Source of the DNA: Guptibacillus hwajinpoensis
GTDB taxonomy: Bacteria; Bacillota; Bacilli; Bacillales; Guptibacillaceae
Assembly (NCBI RefSeq): GCF_020171785.1
Contig: NZ_JAIVAE010000003.1
Coordinates: 544,612-608,611, forward strand
DNA: 64,000 nt
Reading direction: 5' to 3'
Part shown: one piece after another, positions 1 through 9,059 of the stretch
How positions within the stretch are numbered: the stretch's first letter is position 1
How the letters are laid out: each line of letters starts with the position of its first letter
The notes under the pieces: model-generated
Told to the model about the DNA's origin: nothing
Database searches by the model: none
What the model saw: the letters and a program-made list of their open reading frames with translations, nothing else
Position numbers and translations under genes: made by a program

Positions 1-227
1 TCCCCGGTAGCTTCTACAATGACATCGATTTCAAATTGATTTAATGCTACTTTCCAATCTTCAAATACAGCTATTCCACTATTACGAGCTTTAAGAATAC
101 CAGGCGCCCCCTGGTAACAATCCACCATCGCAATAACTTTCATCATTTTAGTTTCCTGCAAAATCTGCAAAAGCGCCAATCCGCCTCTTCCAGCACCTAC
201 AATCATACATGTTCGCAACTTTTTCAT
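1..227 (-). CDS. N-terminal part of a BkdR-like sigma-54-type regulator (cut by window edge)
   Basis: An open frame starts with ATG at 227 and runs off the left edge, giving about 75 residues. It begins MKKLRTCMIVGAGRGG, a Rossmann-type GxGxxG nucleotide-binding motif, and continues with acidic and DIIVEATG-like segments (here IDVIVEATG). I recall this N-terminal domain from the sigma-54-dependent activators of the branched-chain keto-acid (bkd) operon in bacilli, and in B. subtilis bkdR is the neighbour of yqzF. A GGGTG Shine-Dalgarno lies 6 nt before the ATG. Without the AAA+ and HTH parts it could also be a stand-alone NAD(P)-binding oxidoreductase, so the name is an inference from synteny and the domain start. 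Confidence 0.55.
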   Translation of the reverse strand, partial: MKKLRTCMIVGAGRGGLALLQILQETKMMKVIAMVDCYQGAPGILKARNSGIAVFEDWKVALNQFEIDVIVEATG

Positions 228-339
228 CACCTGCACCCTATACATGCAATATATTTCATACTAATCATACATCTCTTTTTTAATTTTGACAAATTATGCA
301 CGGTTCTTTTTATCGTTTTATGTAAGTTGCAAACACTAA

Positions 340-368
340 TGGACACTTCATTCCTACTTCGCTACAAT
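340..368 (+). promoter_or_regulatory. SigA promoter of yqzF
   Basis: TGGACA at 340-345 and TACAAT at 363-368 are separated by 17 nt and sit 34 nt before the yqzF start codon. They match the SigA consensus at 5 of 6 positions in each box. Confidence 0.6.
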
Positions 369-402
369 AGCACTAGTGATGTGTAGAAAGGGTGCACCAG
401 TA

Positions 403-642
403 ATGAGGTTAGTTGCTTTACTTGTCGTATTAATTCCAGGAATCATCGGCGTTATCGGTATTAAATTAATGAGAGATGTTCTTTTCGGAGTAGTAAACCC
501 ACCGTTCACTTCTCTTGTTGTTCAATTTATCCTTGGACTCATATTCCTTATCGCTGGCCTCGCTTTCGTTGGTGGATTTATTTTCTACCGTGATCGCAAG
601 CGAAATAAAGTACAGCCAAGGTTTTCCTCTAAAAAACAGTAA
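403..642 (+). CDS. yqzF: YqzF, DUF2627 family small membrane protein
   Basis: A 79-residue protein beginning MRLVALLVVLIPG. Two hydrophobic stretches (about residues 2-20 and 37-60) predict two membrane helices, followed by a basic tail (YRDRKRNK). Length and sequence fit the DUF2627 family, whose function is unknown, and its place next to spo0A and a bkdR-like gene is the B. subtilis order. A frame extends upstream to a GTG at 376, but the Shine-Dalgarno AGAAAGGGTG is correctly spaced only for the ATG at 403. Confidence 0.8.
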   Translation: MRLVALLVVLIPGIIGVIGIKLMRDVLFGVVNPPFTSLVVQFILGLIFLIAGLAFVGGFIFYRDRKRNKVQPRFSSKKQ

Positions 643-701
643 TCTTTCATTGAAAGATTTCGTAAAAGTACAGGTTCACATTGTAGTAATCTCCCAGACA
701 T

Positions 702-742
702 AAAAACAAAGCCCACTTCACAAAAGAAGGGGCTTTGTTTTT
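702..742 (+). terminator. Intrinsic terminator between yqzF and spo0A
   Basis: A 12-bp stem (AAAACAAAGCCC at 703-714 with GGGCTTTGTTTT at 730-741) ends in a T-run. The A-run on the left arm lets it serve yqzF on the plus strand and spo0A on the minus strand. Confidence 0.8.
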
Positions 743-821
743 CCAAATTTAATTTGAAGCATTTCACTAAGCTTTCATCAACTCTGAAATAGAGATAACT
801 TGATTTATGTTTGAATTCGAA

Positions 822-1622
822 TTACCTGCTATGAGAATAATTATCCATGTTGTGCTCAATCCGAAGCTTATCAGCAACCATTGCAATGAACTCTGAATTT
901 GTAGGTTTCGCTTTAGACATACTCACAGTATAACCAAATAAGTTTGAAATAGACTCTACATTACCTCGACTCCAAGCAACCTCAATCGCATGGCGAATCG
1001 CACGTTCTACTCTGGATGAGGTTGTATTGAATTTTTTCGCAATATCAGGATATAGAACCTTCGTGATTGAACCTAATAGTTCAATATCGTTATAAACCAT
1101 CGTAATCGCTTCTCTTAAGTACATATAACCTTTAATATGTGCCGGTACCCCGATTTCATGAATAATACTCGTGATGCTCGCATCAAGGTTTCTAGGGCGA
1201 CTTTCACGCTGAGGACGCTTATACGAGCCATTACTTGTTGTAAATGTTGTTTTCTTACCACTCACTTGCCTTACATGACTTGCTAAATTATCCATATCAA
1301 ACGGTTTTAGTATAAAGTAGGATGCTCCTAAATCTACTGCTTTTTTCGTTACGTCTTCCTGTCCGAAGGCAGTGAGCATAATAACGCTACAAGTATAATT
1401 CATTTCTCTTAAACGTTCGAGAACAGCCAGGCCATCTAAATGCGGCATAATTATATCAAGTACAAGGACATCAGGTTCTTGATCTTCAAGAACTTCTAAG
1501 CATTCCTGTCCATTGGAAGCGGTTCCGACTACCTCCATATCCTCTTGTCGTGACATATATTCCTCAATTAAATTCACCAATTCACGATTATCATCAGCTA
1601 GACATACCTTTATTTTTTGCAC
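822..1622 (-). CDS. spo0A: Spo0A, master response regulator of sporulation
   Basis: A 266-residue response regulator, essentially the length of B. subtilis Spo0A (267). The receiver domain (1-120) shows the acidic pair D10-D11, the phosphorylated aspartate D56 (VLVLDIIMP) and the K in FILKPFD. The C-terminal effector domain (about 140-266) has the conserved [17 protein letters not shown] start and the recognition-helix region [14 protein letters not shown]. It receives phosphate from the Spo0F/Spo0B relay and controls entry into sporulation, competence and biofilm programmes. The start codon is GTG, as in B. subtilis, with GGAAGGAGAG nine nt upstream. It lies downstream of spoIVB, the conserved order. 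Confidence 0.97.
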   Translation of the reverse strand: MQKIKVCLADDNRELVNLIEEYMSRQEDMEVVGTASNGQECLEVLEDQEPDVLVLDIIMPHLDGLAVLERLREMNYTCSVIMLTAFGQEDVTKKAVDLGASYFILKPFDMDNLASHVRQVSGKKTTFTTSNGSYKRPQRESRPRNLDASITSIIHEIGVPAHIKGYMYLREAITMVYNDIELLGSITKVLYPDIAKKFNTTSSRVERAIRHAIEVAWSRGNVESISNLFGYTVSMSKAKPTNSEFIAMVADKLRIEHNMDNYSHSR

Positions 1623-1667
1623 GGCTCCGTCTCTCCTTCCACAAGTTTGGTTACCGTAGTAGTATAG

Positions 1668-1696
1668 AAATTCAACGGAAGTTGTAAATTCCCTCT
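1668..1696 (-). promoter_or_regulatory. SigH-type sporulation promoter of spo0A
   Basis: On the minus strand AGAGGGAAT (1696-1688) and GTTGAATTT (1676-1668) are separated by 11 nt. This matches the SigH consensus RNAGGAWWW-N11/12-RNNGAATWW with one mismatch in the -35. It corresponds to the inducible Ps promoter known for B. subtilis spo0A. Confidence 0.6.
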
Positions 1697-1799
1697 AAAA
1701 TTTCTAAAAACATTTAAAAACAATATTTATTCTTCATCATTCTTTAGCATACTTCAATTTACTACACATAACTACATTTTCTGAATAATCTTTCAATTT

Positions 1800-1806
1800 T
1801 GTCGAA
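1800..1806. promoter_or_regulatory. Spo0A box upstream of spo0A
   Basis: TGTCGAA is an exact 0A box (TGNCGAA), about 105-130 nt upstream of the SigH-type promoter. It is consistent with the known autoregulation of spo0A. It is only 7 nt long, so the support is its position. Confidence 0.5.
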
Positions 1807-1845
1807 TTTTCTTCACCCAAAGTATACCATGCTTTGAAAATGAAA

Positions 1846-1886
1846 GAAAGCGAACATTGAGCTTTTTTAGCTCGCTGTTCGCTTTT
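1846..1886 (-). terminator. Terminator-like hairpin at the end of spoIVB
   Basis: The inverted repeat AAAGCGAACA...GCTC with its partner around 1846-1886 overlaps the spoIVB stop codon. The T-tract after it is interrupted (TTCTTTCATTTTC), so it may be only partly effective. Confidence 0.55.
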
Positions 1887-3162
1887 CATTACGACTTTCT
1901 TCATAAATATTAATACCAGCTTCTTCCAACATCCATTCAATATGAACGCCATAGCCTGAAGTGGAATCATTAACAAACACATGAGTAACCGCTCCAATTA
2001 CTTTTCCATCTTGAATAATGGGGCTTCCACTCATCCCTTGTACAATCCCACCCGTTTCATTTAACAACTGAGGATCAGTTACTTTAATAACCATTCCTTT
2101 TGTAGCAGGAAACTTCTGAGGAATTGAACTGATCACTTCTACATCATATTCTTTTACCTCACTACCTTTTACTACTGTTAAAATTTTAGCAGGACCTTCT
2201 TTCACTTGATGAGATAGCGCAATCGGCATCGGCTTATCATACAGGCCTTTTTTTACTTCCTGGTTCATTTCTCCAAAAATACCGAAAGGACTGTTCCGTG
2301 TTATTGTACCAAGCTTTTGATCTGTCTTAGAAAATCTTGCTAGCTTTTCACCAGGGTGACCGTTGCTACCTTTTTCAATTGATGTTACAGAAGAGGGATA
2401 AATCTCTCCCCGATTAACAACGATTGGCTTCTTCGTATCCATATCAGAAATAACATGTCCTAGAGCACCATATTTTTTCGTATCTGGATGATAAAATGTT
2501 AACGTTCCAACTCCTGCTGCAGAGTCACGAATATACAACCCAATTCTGTATGCTTCATTTTGTTTATCCTTTACAGGAACCAACTTCTTACTAAGTTCTT
2601 CGTTTTCTCTTACAATCGTCACTTCTAATGCTTGGCCATTATTTGCAGCTTTTTTTACAATTGAGCCAATGTCGCTCATTTTTTGAACGGCTTGACCATT
2701 TATCTTAGTAATAATATCGCCTACTTGAATGTCAGCAATTTCTCCTGGTGACCGATCTCCTTGATTCGTATGAATTAAATGGTGACCAACAACAAGTACA
2801 CCACGCGTGTTTAATTTTACACCAATTGATTGCCCACCAGGTATAACTTTAAAATCAGGAAGAACTTTTACATCAACTTTTTTAATTGGAATATTTCCAA
2901 CAGTAAAATCCAGAATATCAGAACCGCTTTTTGCGCCGTTAACCGCAATTTCTTTCCCCGACGGGTTAAGACTTGCCACTTCAGAGCTTCCAAGCGTTGC
3001 AACGGCAGTAGTAACAGAGGATATTGTTGTTTGATCTCCTTCAAACATGATAATCTCATCTGGAATTGATAAAAATAACTGTACTGGTTTTGAAAAACCA
3101 AGTACGATTAAACCTCCAAGGAGAACTACTCCTAACAGCTTCCGAAACATCTCTATCTTCAA
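1867..3162 (-). CDS. spoIVB: SpoIVB, S55 signalling protease of the SigK checkpoint
   Basis: SpoIVB is secreted from the forespore and cleaves SpoIVFA, which releases SpoIVFB to process pro-SigK. The protein has an N-terminal membrane anchor ([15 protein letters not shown]), the [10 protein letters not shown] segment, a PDZ domain ([19 protein letters not shown]) and the S55 peptidase domain. That domain carries the catalytic His in LGHVISDMD and the Ser in QGMSGSP. A frame reaches a GTG at 3189, but GGAGGT directly abuts it. GAGGAG is well spaced for the TTG at 3162, and from there the catalytic Ser is residue 378, its number in B. subtilis. An ATG at 3150 is a further option. Confidence 0.93.
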   Translation of the reverse strand: MKIEMFRKLLGVVLLGGLIVLGFSKPVQLFLSIPDEIIMFEGDQTTISSVTTAVATLGSSEVASLNPSGKEIAVNGAKSGSDILDFTVGNIPIKKVDVKVLPDFKVIPGGQSIGVKLNTRGVLVVGHHLIHTNQGDRSPGEIADIQVGDIITKINGQAVQKMSDIGSIVKKAANNGQALEVTIVRENEELSKKLVPVKDKQNEAYRIGLYIRDSAAGVGTLTFYHPDTKKYGALGHVISDMDTKKPIVVNRGEIYPSSVTSIEKGSNGHPGEKLARFSKTDQKLGTITRNSPFGIFGEMNQEVKKGLYDKPMPIALSHQVKEGPAKILTVVKGSEVKEYDVEVISSIPQKFPATKGMVIKVTDPQLLNETGGIVQGMSGSPIIQDGKVIGAVTHVFVNDSTSGYGVHIEWMLEEAGINIYEESRNEKRTAS

Positions 3163-3245
3163 TCCTTCACTCTCCTCGCTCTTGCTCACACCTCCAACAT
3201 GGCTGTATCTATAATTTTGCCTTGAGTGGCCGTTATTATAACCTC

Positions 3246-3280
3246 TAAAAATGAAAATGCTACCCTCAGTTGGATAGCAT
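3246..3280 (-). terminator. Intrinsic terminator of recN
   Basis: ATGCTA-type stem arms at 3257-3264 and 3272-3280 are followed on the minus strand by ATTTTCATTTTT. It lies just after the recN stop codon. Confidence 0.6.
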
Positions 3281-3286
3281 TACATA

Positions 3287-4984
3287 TCATGATTTAATTT
3301 GGTTTGCTTGATATAACAATTCTTTTGCATGTTTCTTTGTAAGCTCTGTCATTTCGGCGCCAGCAATCATTCTTCCAAGTTCTTCTATTTGTTCATCTGT
3401 ACTTAAATTTCCAACACTTGTCTTTGTTCGACCTTCACCCGTTTCTTCTTTTGAAATATAAAGGTGATGATCAGCCATTGCTGCAACTTGAGGAAGGTGA
3501 GTAATAACAAGTACTTGGGACCCGGCGGAAAGACGCTGTATCTTCTCCGCCATCGCTTGAGCAACCCTTCCACTTACACCAGTATCTACTTCGTCAAAAA
3601 TAATTGATGTAATACCTTGATGTTTTGAAAAGATGGACTTCAACGCCAACATGATACGAGATAACTCGCCACCAGAAGCCGTTTTAGAAAGTTCCTTAAG
3701 CGGCTCGCCTGGATTGGTAGAGATCATAAAATCAATATCATCTTGTCCAGATCGATGAAAAAATTCTTTCTTACTTTCATCTCGGTCATTAAAATGAATT
3801 GCAAATTCTGTTTTTTCCATATAAAGATCTCTAAGCTCATGGTGAATTGATTCAACAAGCTCACTAGCAACTTTTTTTCGCAGACCGGTCAAATTATTAG
3901 CCTCTACAGTTAAATCAGCCTTAATCCCTTTTAAGTCAGCCTGTAGCTCGTCTACGCGATCTTCTCTGTTTAATAATTCATCTACTTCATCTTCAATCGA
4001 AGCTGCATATTCCAATATGTCTTCTACAGATTCTCCATACTTTCGCTTTAATAATTGGATTTCGTTTAGTCGTTCTTCTACAAAATCCAATCGTGCGGGA
4101 TCAAATTCAAGTTGATCACGATATGTATTTAATTTACCTGCCGTTTCTTCAAGTAGATAAAATTGATTGGCTACTTCTTCATGGTATCCCTGTAGTTCTT
4201 CATCAAGGTCCGCAACTGACTCGAGTTGTGACATAGCAAGCCCTACCCAGTCTAATCCTTTATTATCTCCATGTAGGGAATCATAAACATCCTGAAGAGC
4301 AGTATATAGTTTCTCAAAATTACCCAATCGTAATTTCTCGTCCATTAACTGATCATCTTCATTAGGAGAAAGCTCAGCTTTCGTGATTTCTTCAAGTTGA
4401 TATTGAATTAAATCCAGCCTATGAGCCATCTGCTGTTCATTCTCAGTTAAATTTTGCATTTGTTGCTGGATTTTTTTGTATCTTTGAAAGATTTCCCTGT
4501 ATTCAAAAAGAGCCGGACCAATTGACCGTTCCCCAAACTGATCGAGCAAAGTAAGATGCTTATCAGATTGCATTAAATCCTGATGTTCATGCTGACCGTG
4601 AATGTCAATAAGTGTTTGACCAATCTCTCGCAAAATTCCAAGCGTCACTAATTTTCCATTTACTCGGCAGATGCTTTTACCTGTATGTGAAATATCACGG
4701 CGCAGTACCACCATGTCATCTGTAAACTCGATTCCGATATCTTCAAGTTTTTGCACTGTTGGATGGTTTGTATCAATATGAAATAACCCTTCAATTTCTG
4801 CTTTTTTCGTTCCATAACGGACGAATTCAGCTGATCCTCTCCCACCAACCAATAGCCCTATGGCATCAATAATGATGGATTTACCAGCACCTGTTTCTCC
4901 AGTAAGAACGGTTAACCCTCGCTCAAATGAAACGGTAATTGCTTCTATGATCGCAAAATTACGAATGGATAGTTCCGCTAACAT
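3287..4984 (-). CDS. recN: RecN, DNA double-strand break repair ATPase
   Basis: A 565-residue SMC-like protein. The N-terminal half-ATPase has Walker A GETGAGKS at residues 29-36. Two long coiled-coil segments follow (about 150-380), and the C-terminal half carries the ABC signature TASGGELSR and Walker B IIFDEVDTGVSG. RecN is among the first proteins recruited to double-strand breaks. Length agrees with B. subtilis RecN (576). The ATG start has GGTGGGAG upstream. It sits between argR and spoIVB as in other bacilli. Confidence 0.96.
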   Translation of the reverse strand: MLAELSIRNFAIIEAITVSFERGLTVLTGETGAGKSIIIDAIGLLVGGRGSAEFVRYGTKKAEIEGLFHIDTNHPTVQKLEDIGIEFTDDMVVLRRDISHTGKSICRVNGKLVTLGILREIGQTLIDIHGQHEHQDLMQSDKHLTLLDQFGERSIGPALFEYREIFQRYKKIQQQMQNLTENEQQMAHRLDLIQYQLEEITKAELSPNEDDQLMDEKLRLGNFEKLYTALQDVYDSLHGDNKGLDWVGLAMSQLESVADLDEELQGYHEEVANQFYLLEETAGKLNTYRDQLEFDPARLDFVEERLNEIQLLKRKYGESVEDILEYAASIEDEVDELLNREDRVDELQADLKGIKADLTVEANNLTGLRKKVASELVESIHHELRDLYMEKTEFAIHFNDRDESKKEFFHRSGQDDIDFMISTNPGEPLKELSKTASGGELSRIMLALKSIFSKHQGITSIIFDEVDTGVSGRVAQAMAEKIQRLSAGSQVLVITHLPQVAAMADHHLYISKEETGEGRTKTSVGNLSTDEQIEELGRMIAGAEMTELTKKHAKELLYQANQIKS

Positions 4985-5017
4985 ATTCTCCCACCTTTAA
5001 AGATCCTCATTCATATT

Positions 5018-5467
5018 CTACAGCATATCAATAAACCGTTGTGATAACATCGGGGCCGCATCGGCGCTCTTACATATAATTAGAATCGTATCATCTCCGC
5101 TTATATTCCCCATAATCTCTTCCCAGTCTAGATTATCGATTAGAGCACCGATAGCATTAGCGTTACCAGGAAGCGTTTTCATTACAATAAGATGATCCGC
5201 ATGATCAATACTAATAAACGCGTCTGTTAAAGTTCTTTTTAATTTTTGCAGCGGGTTAAAGCGCTGATCTGCTGGCAAACTGTATTTATATCTGCCGTCG
5301 ATTGTTGGAACTTTAACAAGATGAAGCTCTTTAATATCTCTCGAAACAGTTGCTTGCGTAACGTTGAATCCTGCACTTTTAAGACAATAGACAAGCTCAT
5401 CCTGCGTCTCTACATCTTGATTGGCAATCATTTCACGTATCTTGATATGACGTTGTCCTTTATTCAT
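5018..5467 (-). CDS. argR: ArgR/AhrC arginine repressor
   Basis: A 149-residue regulator of arginine biosynthesis and catabolism, the usual family length. The N-terminal winged-helix domain carries [18 protein letters not shown]. The C-terminal arginine-binding and hexamerisation domain contains [13 protein letters not shown], the family GTIAGDDT-type motif. GGAGGT lies 7 nt before the ATG. It is followed by recN 33 nt downstream. Confidence 0.95.
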   Translation of the reverse strand: MNKGQRHIKIREMIANQDVETQDELVYCLKSAGFNVTQATVSRDIKELHLVKVPTIDGRYKYSLPADQRFNPLQKLKRTLTDAFISIDHADHLIVMKTLPGNANAIGALIDNLDWEEIMGNISGDDTILIICKSADAAPMLSQRFIDML

Positions 5468-5597
5468 TGTATAACCTCCGGCAAGTAAAATCTGACAGCC
5501 TTATTATATAGTCCTATCTCTCTTTTGTATAGACCCTCATAAATATTCACTTACTAAAAGAAAACTTCTCCATTCAGAATTTCGAACAACATGAACG

Positions 5598-5626
5598 AGA
5601 AAAAGGACACACATCGTGTATCCTTT
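5598..5626 (-). terminator. Intrinsic terminator after the tlyA-like gene
   Basis: AAAGGATAC/GTGTCCTTT stem on the minus strand followed by TTCTCG. It overlaps the stop codon of the tlyA-like gene. Confidence 0.6.
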
Positions 5627-6431
5627 ATAATTTCTGATGTGCTTCTTCAACAACTTCTTCTGCAGAAGGAACATTTTCGACTTTGCTCTCCTGTTTCCAG
5701 CCAAGATATAATAGAAATTCGATATTTCCTTCGCCACCAGTTATTGGTGAATATGATATACCGTTTACTTGATATCCTTCTAGTTCAGCAAAATCCATCA
5801 TTTCTTTCAGTACACGATGATGAATTTTTTTATCACGTACAATTCCTTTTTTGCCTATTTCGCCGCGGCCTGCTTCAAATTGCGGTTTGACGAGAGCGAT
5901 AACTTCACCTTTCTCTTTCAAAATCCCTTTTAATACAGGTAGGATTAATTTTAAAGAGATGAATGAGACATCTATTGTGGCAAGATCCGGAAGTCCTTGT
6001 TCAAAATCCTCTCTAACAGCATATCGAAAATTCGTTCTTTCTTTCACAACCACACGATCGTCTACTCGCAGTTTCCAAGCTAATTGATTGTAACCTACAT
6101 CAAGTGCATAAACGAGGGAAGCGCCATTTTGAAGTGCACAGTCTGTAAAACCACCAGTAGACGAACCAATATCTAAAACCACTTTGTTTTCGGGATCGAG
6201 AGAGAAGACGTCAATGGCCTTCTCTAACTTTAAACCCCCACGTCCAACATAACGTAGCGTATCTCCTTTAATCTGAAGAAGAATATCTTCTGGCACTTTC
6301 ATGCCAGGTTTGTCCATCCTTTCCGTCTCTGAAAAGACAAGACCTGCCATAATTGCTCTTTTTGCTTTTTCTCTCGTATCAATTAAACCTCGGTTTACAA
6401 GGAGTACATCTAGTCTTTCTTTTTTTGCCAT
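5625..6431 (-). CDS. yqxC: TlyA family rRNA methyltransferase (YqxC)
   Basis: A 268-residue protein with an N-terminal S4 RNA-binding domain (MAKKERLDVLLVNRGL) and an FtsJ-like methyltransferase domain. The SAM motif is VVLDIGSSTGGFTDCAL (around residues 84-100), and PDLATIDVSFISL and ALVKPQFEAG are family motifs. TlyA proteins 2'-O-methylate cytidines of rRNA in mycobacteria, and some have been called hemolysins. The substrate in bacilli is less certain. It lies 6 nt after dxs, so it is probably cotranscribed, and precedes argR as in B. subtilis. Confidence 0.9.
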   Translation of the reverse strand: MAKKERLDVLLVNRGLIDTREKAKRAIMAGLVFSETERMDKPGMKVPEDILLQIKGDTLRYVGRGGLKLEKAIDVFSLDPENKVVLDIGSSTGGFTDCALQNGASLVYALDVGYNQLAWKLRVDDRVVVKERTNFRYAVREDFEQGLPDLATIDVSFISLKLILPVLKGILKEKGEVIALVKPQFEAGRGEIGKKGIVRDKKIHHRVLKEMMDFAELEGYQVNGISYSPITGGEGNIEFLLYLGWKQESKVENVPSAEEVVEEAHQKL

Positions 6432-6437
6432 GCTTTT

Positions 6438-8330
6438 TTATGCCCTCTTTTGTTTTGCTGGAATCATTTTCTTTGCTTTCTCAGCAATATCATCTGAAGT
6501 TAATCCAATTTCTTTTAATAACTCACTTACACTGCCATGTTCGATATAAGCATCGGGGATTCCCATTCGTTGAATACCACCATGCTGATAGCCACTGTCA
6601 TTAACATATTCTAGAATGGCACTACCAAACCCACCTTGGAGTATAGCTTCTTCAACTGTAAGCATCGGTAACCCTTCTTGCATGAGATCTGCGATCATTT
6701 TCTCATCTAAAGGTTTTATGAAGCGAGCGTTAATCACACGAGCTGAAATACCTTCTTTTTCTAATTTATCCGCAGCACTCAACAGATCTTGTAACGTAGG
6801 GCCAAATGACAAGAGAGCAATATCCGTACCTTCACGAATAACTTCCCAACTACCAATTTGAATTTCTTTTAATTCTTGATCCATCTTTGTACCAATCCCG
6901 TTCCCTCTAGGATAGCGTACAGCAATTGGTCCCTGATTGTACTTCAAACTAGTATAAACCATATGCTGCAATTCATTCTCGTCTTTCGCCATCATAAGAA
7001 CCATATTAGGTAAGTGTCTAAGGAATGAGATATCGAAAACACCTTGGTGCGTTTCACCATCTGCTCCTACAAGTCCGGAACGATCAATCGCTAGGAAAAC
7101 ATTCAAGTTTTGTCGGCAAACGTCATGAACAAGCTGATCATAAGCTCTTTGAAGAAACGTAGAATAAATCGATAAAACCGGTTTTAATTCCTGAGTTGCA
7201 AGTCCTGCAGCCATTGTAGTAGCATGTTGCTCAGCTATACCAACGTCAAAAAGCCTTTCTGGGAATTGTTTTTCAAATGCTTCCCACTTAGAGCCTACTG
7301 TCATTGCTGGTGTGATGACTGAGATGCGATCGTCCTTCTCTGCAAGCTTTCGCACTGTTTCACTAACGACCTTACTATATCCAGGCGCTGCGACCTTCGG
7401 TTTAATTTGTTCACCTGCTTCAATCTTATAAGGACTCACACCGTGCCAAACGCCAATCTGATCGCTTTCTGCGGGTTGATAGCCTTTTCCTTTTTTCGTA
7501 AGTACGTGAATAAGGACCGGTCCTTTTGTCTTCTTAGCATATTTAATGTTTTCCATTAACGCTTCAACGTCATGACCGTCGACTGGTCCAAGATAGGTAA
7601 AACCAAGCTCCTCAAAGAAAATCCCTGAAACCAACAAATATTTCAACGCATCTTTCACGCGCTCAGCGGTTGAAGCTAGCGCTCCGCCAAACGCAGGAAT
7701 TTTTTTAAGTAAATACTCAAGTTCATCTTTTGCTTTATGATATTTCCCAGCTGTGCGGAGCTTTCCTAAAATATTATGAAGAGCACCTACATTTGGAGCA
7801 ATAGACATTTCATTGTCATTTAAGATAACGAGCATATCTTTTTGTTCGTGTCCGATATGATTAAGAGCTTCAAGTGCCATCCCACCTGTAAGAGCCCCAT
7901 CTCCAATAATCGCAACTACACTTTCGTCAGAGCCTTTCATATCTCGAGCAGCCGCCATCCCCATTGCTGCTGATAATGAGGTAGAGCTGTGCCCAGTTTC
8001 CCAGACGTCATGCTCACTTTCATTTCGTTTTGGAAAACCACAAAGACCTTTATATTTACGTAGCGTATCAAATCTCGAAGCTCGTCCAGTGAGAATTTTA
8101 TGGACATAAGCCTGATGGCCAACATCCCAAATAAATTTATCTTTTGGGCTATCATAAATTTTATGAAGCACGATTGTAAGTTCTACTACGCCAAGATTAG
8201 GCCCAAGATGTCCACCAGTTTCGGATAGTTTATTAATTAAAAAGCTTCTAATCTCTTCAGCAAGCTCGGTCATATCGTTCATATCATAATTCTTTAGAAA
8301 CTTAGGATTCTCAATCTTTTCTAAATCCAT
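6438..8330 (-). CDS. dxs: 1-deoxy-D-xylulose-5-phosphate synthase
   Basis: First enzyme of the MEP isoprenoid pathway: it condenses pyruvate and glyceraldehyde 3-phosphate using thiamine diphosphate. The 630-residue length is normal. Visible motifs are GHLGPNLG near residue 40, the ThDP-binding [15 protein letters not shown] near 145-160, and the transketolase domain [15 protein letters not shown] with the catalytic Glu. It begins 18 nt after oapA, with which it probably forms a transcription unit, and follows the OLE RNA locus, the arrangement reported for OLE-containing bacteria. Confidence 0.97.
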   Translation of the reverse strand: MDLEKIENPKFLKNYDMNDMTELAEEIRSFLINKLSETGGHLGPNLGVVELTIVLHKIYDSPKDKFIWDVGHQAYVHKILTGRASRFDTLRKYKGLCGFPKRNESEHDVWETGHSSTSLSAAMGMAAARDMKGSDESVVAIIGDGALTGGMALEALNHIGHEQKDMLVILNDNEMSIAPNVGALHNILGKLRTAGKYHKAKDELEYLLKKIPAFGGALASTAERVKDALKYLLVSGIFFEELGFTYLGPVDGHDVEALMENIKYAKKTKGPVLIHVLTKKGKGYQPAESDQIGVWHGVSPYKIEAGEQIKPKVAAPGYSKVVSETVRKLAEKDDRISVITPAMTVGSKWEAFEKQFPERLFDVGIAEQHATTMAAGLATQELKPVLSIYSTFLQRAYDQLVHDVCRQNLNVFLAIDRSGLVGADGETHQGVFDISFLRHLPNMVLMMAKDENELQHMVYTSLKYNQGPIAVRYPRGNGIGTKMDQELKEIQIGSWEVIREGTDIALLSFGPTLQDLLSAADKLEKEGISARVINARFIKPLDEKMIADLMQEGLPMLTVEEAILQGGFGSAILEYVNDSGYQHGGIQRMGIPDAYIEHGSVSELLKEIGLTSDDIAEKAKKMIPAKQKRA

Positions 8331-8348
8331 GGGAATGTCCTCCCCTTC

Positions 8349-8957
8349 TTATTTCGATTTACGGTTTCCCTTTTTCTTTTTGGATTGTTTGTCCACCATC
8401 TTGATCTTAAATGTTTTTTCTACATAGTATAAAAATCTACCTACTTGAAAGATGATACCTGTAGAAAAGTGGATGGCAAACGTTTTTCCGAGCGCTTTTC
8501 CTCCAACCGTTAACGCAGCAATGACGCTTGTAAATACTACTGATATTATATATTGAAACAAAGATCCATCGCTATGTCCAAGCTGAAGTGTTAATTGGAC
8601 GACAACGGTTGCAGAGGCTGTACCGCTTATAATACCCGATATATCACCAATTACATCATTACAGAAGCTTGCTACACGATCTGCGTTACGTGTCACAAAG
8701 ATCGCATGTTTCGCACCAGTAAGACGTTCTGCTGCCATCGCATGAAATGGCACTTCGTTTGCGGCAGTAGAAGCTACCCCAATTGTATCAAAGAATATCC
8801 CAATTAGAACGATCAACAGAACCACAATCATACCAATTGCCCATGAAACTCCACTTAATACCGCTGTTGATATAATTGAAAAAATAGCCGCTAACACAAG
8901 TGTGATAACGGCAATAGCTAAACTCCAGTTTATGGATTTTGATACGGAAGCTTTCAT
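8349..8957 (-). CDS. oapA: OapA, OLE-associated membrane protein
   Basis: A 202-residue integral membrane protein with hydrophobic helices near residues 12-34, 38-57 and 110-150, and a lysine-rich tail (KQSKKKKGNRKSK). Adjacent conserved motifs are GIFFDTIGVASTAANEVPFHAM and KHAIFVTRNADRVASFCNDVIGDI. By position between the OLE RNA and dxs, by size and by topology it is the DUF21-related OLE-associated protein OapA, which in Halalkalibacterium halodurans binds OLE RNA and brings it to the membrane. AAGGAG lies 5 nt before the ATG. A possible promoter lies in the short leader after the OLE terminator. The molecular activity of the complex is unknown. Confidence 0.9.
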   Translation of the reverse strand: MKASVSKSINWSLAIAVITLVLAAIFSIISTAVLSGVSWAIGMIVVLLIVLIGIFFDTIGVASTAANEVPFHAMAAERLTGAKHAIFVTRNADRVASFCNDVIGDISGIISGTASATVVVQLTLQLGHSDGSLFQYIISVVFTSVIAALTVGGKALGKTFAIHFSTGIIFQVGRFLYYVEKTFKIKMVDKQSKKKKGNRKSK

Positions 8958-8972
8958 ATCTACTCCTTGTCC

Positions 8973-9003
8973 ATTATATAATCACATAAAAATAAGTATC
9001 CAA
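8973..9003 (-). promoter_or_regulatory. Candidate promoter for oapA-dxs
   Basis: On the minus strand TTGGAT (9003-8998) is followed after 17 nt by TATATA, or after 19 nt by TATAAT (8978-8973), just before the oapA start. The -35 overlaps the OLE terminator stem. It would let oapA-dxs be expressed independently of OLE read-through. Confidence 0.4.
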
Positions 9004-9059
9004 CTAACAGGACATCAAGGGGTCAGTTCGTTTCCCCCTGTTCCCTGTCAGTTGAATAC
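8988..9059 (-). terminator. OLE RNA 3'-terminal hairpin / intrinsic terminator
   Basis: A perfect 16-bp stem (arms 9044-9059 and 8996-9011, including G-U pairs on the minus strand) continues into an inner GGGG/CCCC stem. It is followed by TTATTTTTA on the minus strand. It marks the likely 3' end of the OLE RNA. Confidence 0.8.

Noticed and set aside
5536..5550. ARG-box-like CTCATAAATATTCAC between argR and the tlyA-like gene
   Set aside because: Only a partial match to the ArgR box in an AT-rich spacer; AT-rich sequences match by chance.
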